A DNA stretch of 64,000 nucleotides from Falsiroseomonas frigidaquae (lineage in GTDB: Bacteria; Pseudomonadota; Alphaproteobacteria; Acetobacterales; Acetobacteraceae): NCBI RefSeq assembly GCF_012163145.1, contig NZ_JAAVTX010000001.1:434001-498000 (forward strand), read 5' to 3'. Shown one piece after another: positions 23,885-32,700 of this stretch. The notes under the pieces were generated by a model. It made no database searches and was not told the origin of the DNA. It saw nothing but the letters and a program-made list of their open reading frames with translations. Each line of letters opens with the position of its first letter. Position 1 is the stretch's first letter. The position numbers and the translations under genes are program-made.

Positions 23885-24417
23885 CAGTTGAGCACCGCGT
23901 CGCGGTACGAGACGCTGTGGCTGGCATCCTGGCCAGCCGCGTACCTGCCGTGCAGGGGCGCATCTTCCGCGCTCGCACCTGGCCTCTTTCGGAGGCCGAA
24001 CTGCCGGCTCTGCTGGTCTATGGCTGGCAGGAGGAGAAGAAGCGCACCGGCGGCACTGCCTTCCGGTCCTTCTACGCCGTCTCCTTCATTCTGGCCGTGG
24101 AGGTCCGCCTCAACGCCCTCTCCCGCGCTGGCACGGTCCTGGAGGCCGAGCTTGAGCAGCTGAGCGGTGCTGTCACCGCGGCTGTGCTGCAGGCGGCTGA
24201 ACTCCTGCTGCCGCCCGATCGCAAGATCGAACGCGTCGACGGGGTGAAGACAACCCTCGGCATTGACTCTCGCAGCAGCGAGGTCGCGATTGGCTCCGCG
24301 CTGATCGCCTTTGACCTCGGCTGGACTGAGGTCTTCGAGGTGCCGTCGCCGGCTGTCGATTGTGACGCCGACGCCACCAGCATCGCATTCCGCCCGATCC
24401 CGCCTGTCCAGGCGTAG
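23881..24417 (+). CDS. tail terminator/completion protein
   Basis: The 178-residue protein has the layout of tail terminators: an N-terminal helix RDAVAGILASRVPAVQGRIF, the strand LPALLVYGWQEEKKR, FILAVEVRLNALSRAGTVLE, a helix EQLSGAVTAAVLQAAELLLP and the final strand ALIAFDLGWTEVF. It caps the tail tube and joins it to the head. It is the last gene of the lambda-like module, right at the switch to the Mu-like tail genes. Confidence 0.75.
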   Translation: MTVEHRVAVRDAVAGILASRVPAVQGRIFRARTWPLSEAELPALLVYGWQEEKKRTGGTAFRSFYAVSFILAVEVRLNALSRAGTVLEAELEQLSGAVTAAVLQAAELLLPPDRKIERVDGVKTTLGIDSRSSEVAIGSALIAFDLGWTEVFEVPSPAVDCDADATSIAFRPIPPVQA

Positions 24418-24426
24418 GAGCCCCCG

Positions 24427-24603
24427 ATGTATGTGATTCCCGCCGAGGGCCTGAAGGTCCCGGACCCGGTCCTGCGCGACCACCTGCCGGCCGAGGGCCG
24501 GGAGGTGCCGCGTGACGCCTATTGGATGCGCCGCCTGGCCGACGGCGATGTCATCGAAACCCTGCCGCCCGCCGCGCCGGTGGCCGAGGGGAGTGACCGC
24601 TGA
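24427..24603 (+). CDS. DUF2635 small phage protein
   Basis: The 58-residue product begins MYVIPAEGLKVPDPVLRDHL and continues PAEGREVPRDAYWMRRLADG, a clear DUF2635 pattern. This family is found directly upstream of the sheath gene in Mu-like phages, as here. Its TGA overlaps the sheath ATG. Its function is unknown. Confidence 0.9.
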   Translation: MYVIPAEGLKVPDPVLRDHLPAEGREVPRDAYWMRRLADGDVIETLPPAAPVAEGSDR

Positions 24604-26084
24604 TGGTGGGCTTCCGCGAGATCCCCGCGAGCAACCGCTCGACCCTGTTCTTCGCCGAGTTGGACAACTCCCGCGCCAATTCCGGCACCGCCGGCGCGTT
24701 GCGCAGCCTGATCATCGGCCAGCAGCTCGCCACCGGCGACCTGCCGCCCAACGTCCCGGCCCTGCTCGAAAGCCTCGACTGGCTGCGCGGTCGCGCCGGG
24801 CGCGGCTCCATGCTGGCGCTGATGGCCGAGGCCTATCGTCGCCGCGACCGCAGCGGTGAGGTGCATGTCCTGCCGCTGACCGATGCCGCCGCCGGCGTCG
24901 CCGCGACCGGCACCTTCACGATCGGCACCGCGCCCACGGCCAATGGTACGGACCACATCTATATCGGCGATCGGCGCGTCGCCGTCGGCCTGTCCAGTAG
25001 CATGACGGCGACCACGGCTGCCGCGGCCTGTGTCGCCTCCATCAACGCCGATGCCAGCCTGCCGGTAACCGCCGCCAACAGCGCCGGCGTCGTCACCGTC
25101 ACCGCGCGCAATAAGGGCCTCGCCGGCAACGACATCCTCCTCGGTCGCAACCTGCTAGGCTCCGCCGGCGGCGAGGTGCCGCCCGCCGGTCTGGCGGTCA
25201 CCGTCTCCCCCATGTCCGGTGGCACCACAGCGCCGGACCTGGCGCTGGCGCTGGCCAGTCTCGGCGCTGAGGACTTCGAGTTCCACGTCATGCCCTACAC
25301 GGACACGGCGAGCCTGAACGCGCTGCGCGACCACCTGGCCGCCCGCTGGTCCTGGGACCGTATGCTCTATGGCGGCGCCTTCACCGGCTTCCGCGGCACG
25401 CTCAGCGCCTGCACCACCTTCAGCCTGGGTCGCAACGACCCGCATATGGTCTGCCTGCCGGCCGATGCCTCGCCATCGCCGCCCTGGATCTGGGCGGCCA
25501 ACCTGGCCGGTGCCTGCGCCACCTCCATCCGCGCCGATCCCGGTCTGCCGCTGCACGCCCTGCCGCTGGATGTGATGGCGCCGCCGCGCGAGAAGCGCTG
25601 GGGCATCGGCGATCGCAACACGCTGCTGAACAACGGCCTCGGCGCCTTCACCGTGGCGGCCGATGGGCGGGTCATCACCGATACGCTGGTCACCACCTAC
25701 CGGCTGAACCCGCAGGGCGCGCCCGACGACAGCTACCTCTACCCGGAGACGCTGTACCTGCTGGCCGCCGCCATCCGTCGCCTGCGCAACTACGTCACCA
25801 GCACCTTCGGCCGCTTCAAGCTGGCCTCCGCCGGCACGCGCTTCCGACCTGGTTCCAACATCGTCACCGCCACCGTCATCCGCGACGGCATCCTGGGCGA
25901 GTACCGGCGTATGGAGGCGGAGGGGCTGGTGCAGGATTACGAGGCCTTCGCCGCCGAGCTGGTGGTCGAGCGCAACGCCTCCAACCGCTGCCGTGTCGAT
26001 GGCCTGCTGCCGATCATTCCGATCGACCAGTTCCGCCAGTTCGCCGGCCTGGTGCAGTTCCGCAAATCCGAAGGGGTAATCTGA
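24603..26084 (+). CDS. contractile tail sheath protein (Mu gpL-like)
   Basis: The 493-residue protein is a phage tail sheath. Near the N-terminus it has ALRSLIIGQQLATGDLPPNV and LMAEAYRRRDRSGEVHVLPL. An inserted Ig-like domain (about 100-200) has ATGTFTIGTAPTANGTDHIY. The subtilisin-like sheath core follows, and the C-terminal part has PDDSYLYPETLYLLAAAIRR, RPGSNIVTATVIRDGILGEY and CRVDGLLPIIPIDQFRQFAG. It makes the particle a myovirus although the head genes are lambda-like. Confidence 0.95.
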   Translation: MVGFREIPASNRSTLFFAELDNSRANSGTAGALRSLIIGQQLATGDLPPNVPALLESLDWLRGRAGRGSMLALMAEAYRRRDRSGEVHVLPLTDAAAGVAATGTFTIGTAPTANGTDHIYIGDRRVAVGLSSSMTATTAAAACVASINADASLPVTAANSAGVVTVTARNKGLAGNDILLGRNLLGSAGGEVPPAGLAVTVSPMSGGTTAPDLALALASLGAEDFEFHVMPYTDTASLNALRDHLAARWSWDRMLYGGAFTGFRGTLSACTTFSLGRNDPHMVCLPADASPSPPWIWAANLAGACATSIRADPGLPLHALPLDVMAPPREKRWGIGDRNTLLNNGLGAFTVAADGRVITDTLVTTYRLNPQGAPDDSYLYPETLYLLAAAIRRLRNYVTSTFGRFKLASAGTRFRPGSNIVTATVIRDGILGEYRRMEAEGLVQDYEAFAAELVVERNASNRCRVDGLLPIIPIDQFRQFAGLVQFRKSEGVI

Positions 26085-26085
26085 C

Positions 26086-26454
26086 ATGGCCCTGCAGCCG
26101 GGGGCCCTGGCGGGCACCTCCTACCTCTACATCGACGGCGTCGAGTACGACGTCGTCGACAGCGTCGGCTGGCAGGCCGCCCGCTCCGTCAAGGAGACGA
26201 TGGTCGGCCAGAACGGCGTGCATGGCTTCAGCGTCAAGCCGGTGGCGCCGTACATCAAGGCCAAGATCCGCGACAACGCCGGCACCCGCGTGGCCGATTT
26301 CGAGGCGATGGAGAGCGTCTCCGTCTCGCTCGAGCTGATCAGCGGCAAGCGCGTCACCGGCAACGGCATGTGGTGCGTCAACGTCGTCGAGGTGAATGCC
26401 GACGACGCCACCTTCGAGGTCCGCTTCGAGGGTCCGGATGTGCAGGAGAGCTGA
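26086..26454 (+). CDS. tail tube protein (Mu gpM-like)
   Basis: The 122-residue protein matches Mu-type tail tube proteins: LAGTSYLYIDGVEYDVVDSV, VKETMVGQNGVHGFSVKPVA, PYIKAKIRDNAGTRVADFEA, SLELISGKRVTGNGMWCVNV and ATFEVRFEGPDV. It polymerises around the tape measure inside the sheath. Two bases separate it from the sheath gene. Confidence 0.93.
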   Translation: MALQPGALAGTSYLYIDGVEYDVVDSVGWQAARSVKETMVGQNGVHGFSVKPVAPYIKAKIRDNAGTRVADFEAMESVSVSLELISGKRVTGNGMWCVNVVEVNADDATFEVRFEGPDVQES

Positions 26455-26455
26455 G

Positions 26456-26767
26456 ATGGACGATCTGGACGAGGATCTGATCGAGGAGATCCCGCCGCGC
26501 GTGATCCGCTTCCCGCCGGTGGAATACAACGGCACCACGGTGGCCGACATCACGCTGCAGCCGCTGACCATCGAGATGATCATGGCGGCGCAGAAACAGG
26601 GCAACGAGATCGCCCAGGCCACGCATCTGATCCAGCGCAGCGCCGGCATCCCGCCGCAGCTGGTGGCGAAGCTCTCACCCAAGGTGCTGGAGGTGGCCAG
26701 CCGGTACTTCGCGCGTTTTTTGCCAGTCGACCCGCCGGCGGCTGGGGCCCTGCCGCCGCGCGCGTGA
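26456..26767 (+). CDS. tail assembly chaperone, zero-frame product (Mu gp41-like)
   Basis: The 103-residue protein, with VIRFPPVEYNGTTVADITLQ and PLTIEMIMAAQKQGNEIAQA, is the short member of the tail assembly chaperone pair that coats the tape measure. ATG 26456 lies 2 bases after the tube stop. Near the 3' end the frame passes the heptamer T TTT TTG (26716-26722) in exactly the phase needed for -1 slippage, so part of the ribosomes should make a longer product. Confidence 0.88.
   Translation: MDDLDEDLIEEIPPRVIRFPPVEYNGTTVADITLQPLTIEMIMAAQKQGNEIAQATHLIQRSAGIPPQLVAKLSPKVLEVASRYFARFLPVDPPAAGALPPRA
26716..26722 (+). other. programmed -1 frameshift site TTTTTTG
   Basis: In the zero frame the codons read CGT TTT TTG, so the heptamer is T TTT TTG, the canonical X XXY YYZ. 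Slipping back by one base opens a frame without stops for 48 codons up to 26868. The arrangement corresponds to lambda G/GT and Mu 41/42. Confidence 0.8.
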
Positions 26768-26868
26768 CGCTGGCCTGTGGCTTCGGCCCGCGCGACGCCT
26801 TCGCGATGACGCCGGCCGAGCTGTTCTGGTGGGACCGCCAGGCCGCCGCCCTGGGACGCAGGAGCTGA
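26722..26868 (+). CDS. tail assembly chaperone, -1 frame extension
   Basis: After slippage, translation continues for 48 residues that include GWGPAAARVTLACGFGPRDA and FAMTPAELFWWDRQAAALGR. The motif MTPAELFWW is typical of the C-terminal part of tail chaperones in contractile and GTA-like phages. The fused product would be 137 residues long, starting at 26456. The same sequence could also be expressed alone as 34 residues from GTG 26764, but the slippery site makes fusion more likely. Confidence 0.78.
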   Translation, partial: ASRPAGGWGPAAARVTLACGFGPRDAFAMTPAELFWWDRQAAALGRRS

Positions 26869-26869
26869 C

Positions 26870-28807
26870 ATGGCCGTGGCCGCCGCCGGCGCGCTGAGCG
26901 TCACCATCTCCGCCATCGACCGTCTGTCGGGGCCGCTCGCCACGATGAACAGCGGCGCGCTGCGGCTCGCAGCCGGCGTCAGTCGCCTCAACAACGCCGC
27001 CCGCAGCACCATGGGTATGGACCGCCTGTCGCGCCTTGCCGGCGCCGTGGCGCGCAACATCGCCCTGATCGTGCCCCCGCTATCCGCCCTTACCGCCGCG
27101 GGCTCGATCGCCGGCGTGCTGCGCTTGGCCGGCAGCTGGGCCACGCTCGGCGCCCAGCTGACCCGCACTGCCTATCGCGTGCAGAGCACCGCCTCCGCGC
27201 TGTTCACCATGCGAGGCGCAGCGGCGCTGTCTGGCGCCTCCGCCGAGGAGCTGACGCAGGGCCTCCAGGGGCTCGGCGATGCGCTGTCCGATGCGGTGGG
27301 CGGGCGGGACGACACGGCGGGCCAGTACTTCCGGCTGCTCGGCATCGGCCTACGCGATGCCGCGGGCCAGGCCCGCACCGCCACCGAGGTGCTGCCCGAG
27401 GTCGCCGATGGCATCGCCCGCATCGCCGATCCGCGCCTGCAGGCGCGCGTCCTGGGCGCGCTGCGGCTGCCGGCCGGCCTGCTGCCCTATCTGCGCCAGG
27501 GCGCCGCCGGCATGCGCGAGTACGAGCGCGAGGCGCGGCGCGCCGGTGCCATCTCCGAGGAGGGGGCCGAGGCGGCGCGGCAGTTCGAGCTGGCGCAGAT
27601 CCGGCTGAACCTGGCGGGCCAGGGGCTGGTGAACACGCTGGCGGCCCGCCTGGCGCCGGTGCTGGTGCCGCTGATCGACCGGCTGTCGAACTGGCTGATC
27701 ACCGAGGGCCCGCGGCTCGGCGCCATTGTTGAGGATCTCGCCGGGCGCTTCACCGCCTGGGTGGATGGTGGCGGGCTGACTCGGCTGGGCGAGCGGCTGG
27801 AGGCGGTCGGCACCGGGATCTCCACCGTCATCGGCTGGATGGGCGGGATGGAGAATGCCGCGATACTGCTGGGCGTAGCCCTGCTGGCGCATGTACTGGC
27901 GCCGCTGACCCGCATCGTCCGCGCCCTCGGCAGCATCACGACCTTCCGGCTGGCGCCCTGGCTGCTGCGGCTGCTGAGCACCGGCGCCACCGGCGGCCTG
28001 GCCGCCGGCGCCTTCATCCTCCACCCCACCCCGCTGAACGCCGGCGAAGAGGCGCAACTGGACCGCCTGCGCCGCGACCCCGAAGCGCTGCGGCGGGAGC
28101 TGGAGCTGGCGCCTCCGCGCCCTGCTGGCCTGCCCTCGCTCGAAGCGCGTCTCGGCGCCTTCTTCCGGCAGCGCTGGGCACCGTCACTGCCGGCCGCACC
28201 CGCCGCGCGACCGGGCGACCCCGCCGAGCCCCGCGGCATCCGCAACAACAACCCGCTCAACCTGATGTGGCACCCGGGCCAGCTCGAGGCCAATCCCGGC
28301 CTCGCCTCCGATGGCCGGTTCGGCGTCTATCCGACGATGGAGGCGGGCATCGCCCAGGCCATCCGCCAACTGCAGCGCAACGCCCGCCGCGGCGACGACA
28401 CGCTGGCACGGCAGATCTCCCGCTGGGCACCGCCGGGCGAGAACAACACTGCCGCCTATATCGCCGCCGTGTCGCGCGCGATCGGGATCGCGCCGAATGA
28501 GACGCTGGACCTTCGGGACGCTGCGGTGCTGCGGCGCCTGGTCGCGGCCATGGCGGTGCAGGAGAATGGCCGGGCATTGGATCCCGCCGTGATCGACCGT
28601 GGCGTGGCGCTCGGGTTGGCGCCGGCCGGGGCATCCGCGCCTTCACCAGCGACCGCAGCCGGGCCACTGGCGGCCGGCGGCGGCGAAAGCCGATCCGTGG
28701 TGGAGCTGCGCTTCTCGGGCCAGGTGCCGCCCGGCCTGACCGCCATCACGCGGCGCGAGGATGGCGGCGTGCGCATCGAGCGGCCGGGCCTGGGAGCCGG
28801 ACCATGA
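26870..28807 (+). CDS. tail tape measure protein with C-terminal muramidase-like domain
   Basis: The 645-residue protein lies at the tape-measure position. Residues 1-440 are helical, with hydrophobic stretches (ALIVPPLSALTAAGS region, AAILLGVALLAHVLAPLTRI). Residues about 453-580 form a P5-structural-protein/muramidase-like domain: RGIRNNNPLNLMWHP, GVYPTMEAGIAQAIRQLQ, ISRWAPPGENNTAAYIAAVS. The same domain type is found in the endolysin at 44217. Such virion-borne hydrolases open the cell wall during entry. Using the known relation of about 0.15 nm per residue, a tail near 100 nm is expected (inference). The last 4 bases overlap the next gene. Confidence 0.85.
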   Translation: MAVAAAGALSVTISAIDRLSGPLATMNSGALRLAAGVSRLNNAARSTMGMDRLSRLAGAVARNIALIVPPLSALTAAGSIAGVLRLAGSWATLGAQLTRTAYRVQSTASALFTMRGAAALSGASAEELTQGLQGLGDALSDAVGGRDDTAGQYFRLLGIGLRDAAGQARTATEVLPEVADGIARIADPRLQARVLGALRLPAGLLPYLRQGAAGMREYEREARRAGAISEEGAEAARQFELAQIRLNLAGQGLVNTLAARLAPVLVPLIDRLSNWLITEGPRLGAIVEDLAGRFTAWVDGGGLTRLGERLEAVGTGISTVIGWMGGMENAAILLGVALLAHVLAPLTRIVRALGSITTFRLAPWLLRLLSTGATGGLAAGAFILHPTPLNAGEEAQLDRLRRDPEALRRELELAPPRPAGLPSLEARLGAFFRQRWAPSLPAAPAARPGDPAEPRGIRNNNPLNLMWHPGQLEANPGLASDGRFGVYPTMEAGIAQAIRQLQRNARRGDDTLARQISRWAPPGENNTAAYIAAVSRAIGIAPNETLDLRDAAVLRRLVAAMAVQENGRALDPAVIDRGVALGLAPAGASAPSPATAAGPLAAGGGESRSVVELRFSGQVPPGLTAITRREDGGVRIERPGLGAGP

Positions 28808-29565
28808 GCGGAACCCTGACCTACCGTCCCGCCGCCTGGCGCGGGGTGCCCTTCGAGATCTGGAACGCCGAGGGCAGCTTCGGCCGCGCCACTACGATCC
28901 ACGAATACCCGTTCCGGGATTCGGTCTGGGTCGAGGATACCGGCCGCGCCACCCGCCGCCACGGCCTGATCGGCTTCCGGGTGGGTGACGATGTGGCCGC
29001 GCTGGAACTCGAGATGATCGAGGCGGCCGAGGCCGAGGGGCCGGGCGAGCTGCTGCACCCGACCCTCGGCCTGCTGAAGGTCAGTCTGGTCGAGTTCCAC
29101 ACCCGCATCCGCCACGACCTCGGCCGGGTGGTCGAGCTGCACTTCCTGTTCGTCGAGGATGGCAGCCGGCGCTTCCCGGATGTCGCGGAGGATCTCGGCA
29201 GCCGCATCGCCGCGCTGGCCGACGCGCTGGACGCGCAGGCGGCCAGCAGCTTCGTGCGGGGTGCCGGGGAAGCGCTGACCCAGGGCATTGCCGTGGTGCG
29301 CAGCGTGCAGCGGACGATCGGCGCGTACACCGCGCAGGCCAACCAGCTGATGGGAGACGCTCGGGTGGTGATGAATGCGGTGGGAATGGTGGCGCCCGGG
29401 CTGAACCGCAGCTTCGGCCGCTTTGCCGCTGGCTACCGCCGGGCGCTGGCGCCGGTCACCGCGCTGCAGGGCGGCGCAACGCGGGCGCTGAACGGCGTGG
29501 CCGCGGCACGGCGCGGGGCAACCCGGGCTGCCGATCTGGTCACCAGCCTGGCGGCGCGGCTGTGA
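28804..29565 (+). CDS. DNA circularisation/baseplate protein (Mu gpN-like)
   Basis: The 253-residue protein begins with the DNA-circularisation domain: WRGVPFEIWNAEGSFGRATT, IHEYPFRDSVWVEDTGRATR, RHGLIGFRVGDDVAALELEM, GELLHPTLGLLKVSLVEFHT. In Mu gpN is a baseplate hub component at the tail tip. The C-terminal half is helical and Ala/Arg-rich. It overlaps its neighbours by 4 bases on both sides. Confidence 0.9.
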   Translation: MSGTLTYRPAAWRGVPFEIWNAEGSFGRATTIHEYPFRDSVWVEDTGRATRRHGLIGFRVGDDVAALELEMIEAAEAEGPGELLHPTLGLLKVSLVEFHTRIRHDLGRVVELHFLFVEDGSRRFPDVAEDLGSRIAALADALDAQAASSFVRGAGEALTQGIAVVRSVQRTIGAYTAQANQLMGDARVVMNAVGMVAPGLNRSFGRFAAGYRRALAPVTALQGGATRALNGVAAARRGATRAADLVTSLAARL

Positions 29566-30125
29566 GCACCCTCTCGCAGCTCGCCGCCGCCGCCCAGGCC
29601 CTGGCGGACGCGCTACGCGGCCTGTCGCCGGACCCGGCCGACAGCATCCGCTTACTTGCCCCTCTGGCGGCGCTGCAGCCAGTCGAGGCGACGGCGGCGG
29701 ATGGTGTGGGACTGGCCCAGGCGAGTGGCGAGGCTGCTGCCGCAGGGCTCTGCCGGCGCGCCGCGCTGGCCGCCCTGGCCCGCGCCGCAGCAGAAGCCAG
29801 CCCGCCCTCCTACGACGCAGCGGTGGCACTGCGCGACCAGGTGTGCGGGTTGCTGGCGGCGGAGGAGGTGGTGGCGGCCGATGCCGGGGAGGATGCGACG
29901 GCACTCGCGCTGCGCGACCTGCGGGCGGCCGTGTTGGAGGATCTAACCCGCCGCGCGGCAGACTTGGCGCGACTGCGAAGGGTGACGGTGGCGGAGCCGT
30001 TGCCGGCCCTGGTGCATGCCTACCGGCTCTACGAGGACCTGGACCGGGCGGAGGAGGTCAGCCTTCAGGCGGATGCAGAGGATCCAAACTTCATTGGTGG
30101 GACATTCAGTACGCGGGGAACTTAG
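29562..30125 (+). CDS. hypothetical baseplate-region protein, 3' end probably replaced
   Basis: The 187-residue protein is helical and Ala-rich (LAAAAQALADALRGLSPDPA, AVALRDQVCGLLAAEEVVAA, PALVHAYRLYEDLDRAEEVS). Proteins in this position between gpN and gpP homologues usually end with an Arg-His-Pro...Pro-Gly-Gly segment. Here the end reads AEDPNFIGGTFSTRGT, and base composition changes near 30090, so the native C-terminus seems to be lost at the diguanylate-cyclase cassette. Start GTG 29562 overlaps the gpN stop. Confidence 0.6.
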   Translation: MSTLSQLAAAAQALADALRGLSPDPADSIRLLAPLAALQPVEATAADGVGLAQASGEAAAAGLCRRAALAALARAAAEASPPSYDAAVALRDQVCGLLAAEEVVAADAGEDATALALRDLRAAVLEDLTRRAADLARLRRVTVAEPLPALVHAYRLYEDLDRAEEVSLQADAEDPNFIGGTFSTRGT

Positions 30126-30245
30126 GAGCCATCTACTTCAAGAAAATATTCCTTAATTGGCATCACAATCGAGCCGCCGACGTTCATACCACGCCAACAA
30201 TCACTTTTTAGTGTGACCCTGCTAGGGCGGATGGCGAGGCAGAAC

Positions 30246-32618
30246 ATGACGCTGAGGGCTGTCTTCCGCGCAGCGCGCATCAGTTCTCGTAGCCGGACGC
30301 CGAGCCTGACGAGGCCAATGAGGCGCGTCTTAGCTGCTTGGTTGGTTGTTGCGGTCGTCGCAGCCATCGGCACCGCTGACTACATAAGAGCCCTGCGCCA
30401 TGCCGCCGAGCAGGCAGCCTGGACAACGCTGGAAGCCGACGTCGCCGCTGCCCAGCAAAGCGTGCTCCGAGCTATCGAAGCCGTTCGGTCCGTTCACTCC
30501 CTCGTTGGCCTCTGGCGGAGACTGTCAGACGCCCACGACGCCGTCGGCGCTCTGGCCGTTGAGCAGGAATTGCGCGAGATCACAGCGTCGGGCCGGCTGG
30601 GTGTCGTTCAGGTCACTATAGCCGACGCGGATGGGTGGCTCGCCTGGGGTGCTGCTGGGTACGCCACAGGTGTGCTCGTCGCCGACCGCGAGCATGTTCG
30701 CGTCCACCTCGACGGCACGCATCGCGGTCTGTTCATAAGCGCGCCGGTTATCGAACGGACCACGGGGCGCTGGAGCATCCAGATCTCGCAACGCATGGAG
30801 CACCGCAACGGCACGCTCGCGGGCGTCAGCGTCGTGTCGCTCGATCCCATCGTTCTCTCCCAATCGCTCGGCAAAGCAGGAACCGAGCCGGGCCAGGCGG
30901 TCGCCCTACGTCGACTGTCCGACGGCGCGGTCCTTGCTCACAGCCATAATCCCGAGCGCTACCTGCGCTTTGCTGTTGAACCGGACCATCCGGGGGTGAA
31001 GGCGGCACGGGAAGCGCGAAGCGGCAGGTTGGTGTACGAGAGCCAGCCTACGGGCCACGAGATAATGGCCGCATACGGTGTACCCACTGGCCTGCCTGCC
31101 GTCATGCTGGCGCTCCAGGATCGCGATGCCGGCCTGGCCGACCCGCGGCGCACCACCGCCGCAGTCCTGGCAGCCGTGAGTGCTGCCTTGCTCGGGGGAC
31201 TCGGTGTCGCGATCGCATGGGCCCGGCAGGCGAATGCCCACGCGCTGGTACACGCCAAGAGCCTGGATCTGGCGGCCTTGGCCGACCAGCGGCGTGCACA
31301 GGCGGAACTTCTCTCGGCGATAACGTCAAGCATGGCGCAGGGAATGGCGGCTTGGGACGCGGATGGACGGCTGCTGGCCTGCAACATGCGCTATCGTCAG
31401 CTGCTCGACCTGCCGGAGGGTATTGCCGAGCCATCGCGCCACTACCTCGACCTCGCCGGCTTTCTTGCGAGGCGCGGAGATTATGGACCGGGCGATCCCG
31501 ACACGCTTGCGCGGGACCGCTATAAGGCTGCCACACGTGGGGACGGACACCGTCTCACTCGGACCCGGTCCGACGGGTCGGTCCTGGAGGTTGCAGGGCG
31601 GAGCTTGCCCGGTGGCGGCTTCGTCACGACCTTCACCGATGTCACGCAGGCACACCGCGCCGCCGAGGCCCTTCGGGAGAGCGAGGAGCGCTTCCGACTG
31701 TTAGCAGAGAACTCGGGCGACGTGGTGACGTTGAGCGACCTGGACGGAACGCGGCGCTACGTCTCGCCCGCGGCACAGCGTCTCCTGGGATGGCAGACGG
31801 AGGAGCTGGTTGGGCGCAACGCCCGTGACTTCGTTCACACGGATGACCGCGCTTGGCTTGAAGCGGCTCTCGCTGCTCTTGAGGCTGGCGAGGAGGAGGC
31901 GACTGCCACCTACCGGCATCTGCGGCCTGACGGAACGTGGCTCTGGGTTGAGGTCCGCTGCCGGGTCCACAGGGACCGCAATGGGGGGACGCGTGGCTAC
32001 GTCGCGACGATCCGGGATGCGACGGAACGAAAGCAAGCGGAGACGGAGCTGCTGCAGGCCTACGAGCAGATGTCTGACATGGCCGCGACTGACGCACTGA
32101 CCGGGATCGCCAACCGGCGGCGCTTCGATGCCGCGCTGGAGGCAGAGTGGCGCCGCTGCGCACGGGAGGAGCAACCACTCTCGATTCTCATGGCGGACGT
32201 TGATTTCTTCAAGCGGTTCAACGACCGTTATGGCCACCCGGCGGGGGATGTCTGTCTGCGAGAGGTCGCGGCTGCGCTGAACGCGGTAGCGCGACGGCCC
32301 GGCGACCTGCCTGCACGGCTCGGTGGCGAAGAATTCGCGCTCTTAATGCCGGCCACCGATGCGCATGGCGCTCACTCGGTTGCCGAACGCTTCCGCTCCG
32401 AGCTGCTGCGCCGGGCGGTGCAGCACGAAGGTAATCCCGGCGTCGGCATGGTGACGGCGAGCATTGGCGTGGCGACCCGGTTCCCGTCGTTCGAGGATCA
32501 GTTGCAGGACCGCACGGGGCTGTTGTCTACCGCGGATGCCGCTCTCTATGTCGCGAAGACAGCCGGGCGAAATCGCGTGGTTGTCGGATCTGAATCTGAC
32601 GCATTGGTACGGACCTGA
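30246..32618 (+). CDS. membrane-bound PAS-GGDEF diguanylate cyclase (cargo)
   Basis: The 790-residue enzyme makes cyclic di-GMP from two GTP. In order: a cytosolic N-terminus, TM1 (VLAAWLVVAVVAAIGTADYI), a periplasmic CHASE/Cache-like sensor of about 250 residues, TM2 (AAVLAAVSAALLGGLGVAIA), a PAS-7-like domain (SSMAQGMAAWDADGRLLACN), a second PAS (RLLAENSGDVVTLSDLDGTR), then GGDEF from DALTGIANRRRFDAAL. The active site is GGEEF at about 693-697, and RPGD five residues before it is an intact inhibitory I-site. ATG 30246 has GAGG 8 bases upstream; GTG 30213 is an alternative. It interrupts the tail operon in the same direction. Both the substrate loop and the feedback site are complete, so it should be active. 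Confidence 0.93.
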   Translation: MTLRAVFRAARISSRSRTPSLTRPMRRVLAAWLVVAVVAAIGTADYIRALRHAAEQAAWTTLEADVAAAQQSVLRAIEAVRSVHSLVGLWRRLSDAHDAVGALAVEQELREITASGRLGVVQVTIADADGWLAWGAAGYATGVLVADREHVRVHLDGTHRGLFISAPVIERTTGRWSIQISQRMEHRNGTLAGVSVVSLDPIVLSQSLGKAGTEPGQAVALRRLSDGAVLAHSHNPERYLRFAVEPDHPGVKAAREARSGRLVYESQPTGHEIMAAYGVPTGLPAVMLALQDRDAGLADPRRTTAAVLAAVSAALLGGLGVAIAWARQANAHALVHAKSLDLAALADQRRAQAELLSAITSSMAQGMAAWDADGRLLACNMRYRQLLDLPEGIAEPSRHYLDLAGFLARRGDYGPGDPDTLARDRYKAATRGDGHRLTRTRSDGSVLEVAGRSLPGGGFVTTFTDVTQAHRAAEALRESEERFRLLAENSGDVVTLSDLDGTRRYVSPAAQRLLGWQTEELVGRNARDFVHTDDRAWLEAALAALEAGEEEATATYRHLRPDGTWLWVEVRCRVHRDRNGGTRGYVATIRDATERKQAETELLQAYEQMSDMAATDALTGIANRRRFDAALEAEWRRCAREEQPLSILMADVDFFKRFNDRYGHPAGDVCLREVAAALNAVARRPGDLPARLGGEEFALLMPATDAHGAHSVAERFRSELLRRAVQHEGNPGVGMVTASIGVATRFPSFEDQLQDRTGLLSTADAALYVAKTAGRNRVVVGSESDALVRT

Positions 32619-32700
32619 GTGAGCTAGGCGCCACGGCACGAGCGTCGGCGAGCCCATGATGCGGTTGAACACCGGCGGGTCAGCATGACCCGACCCCGCT

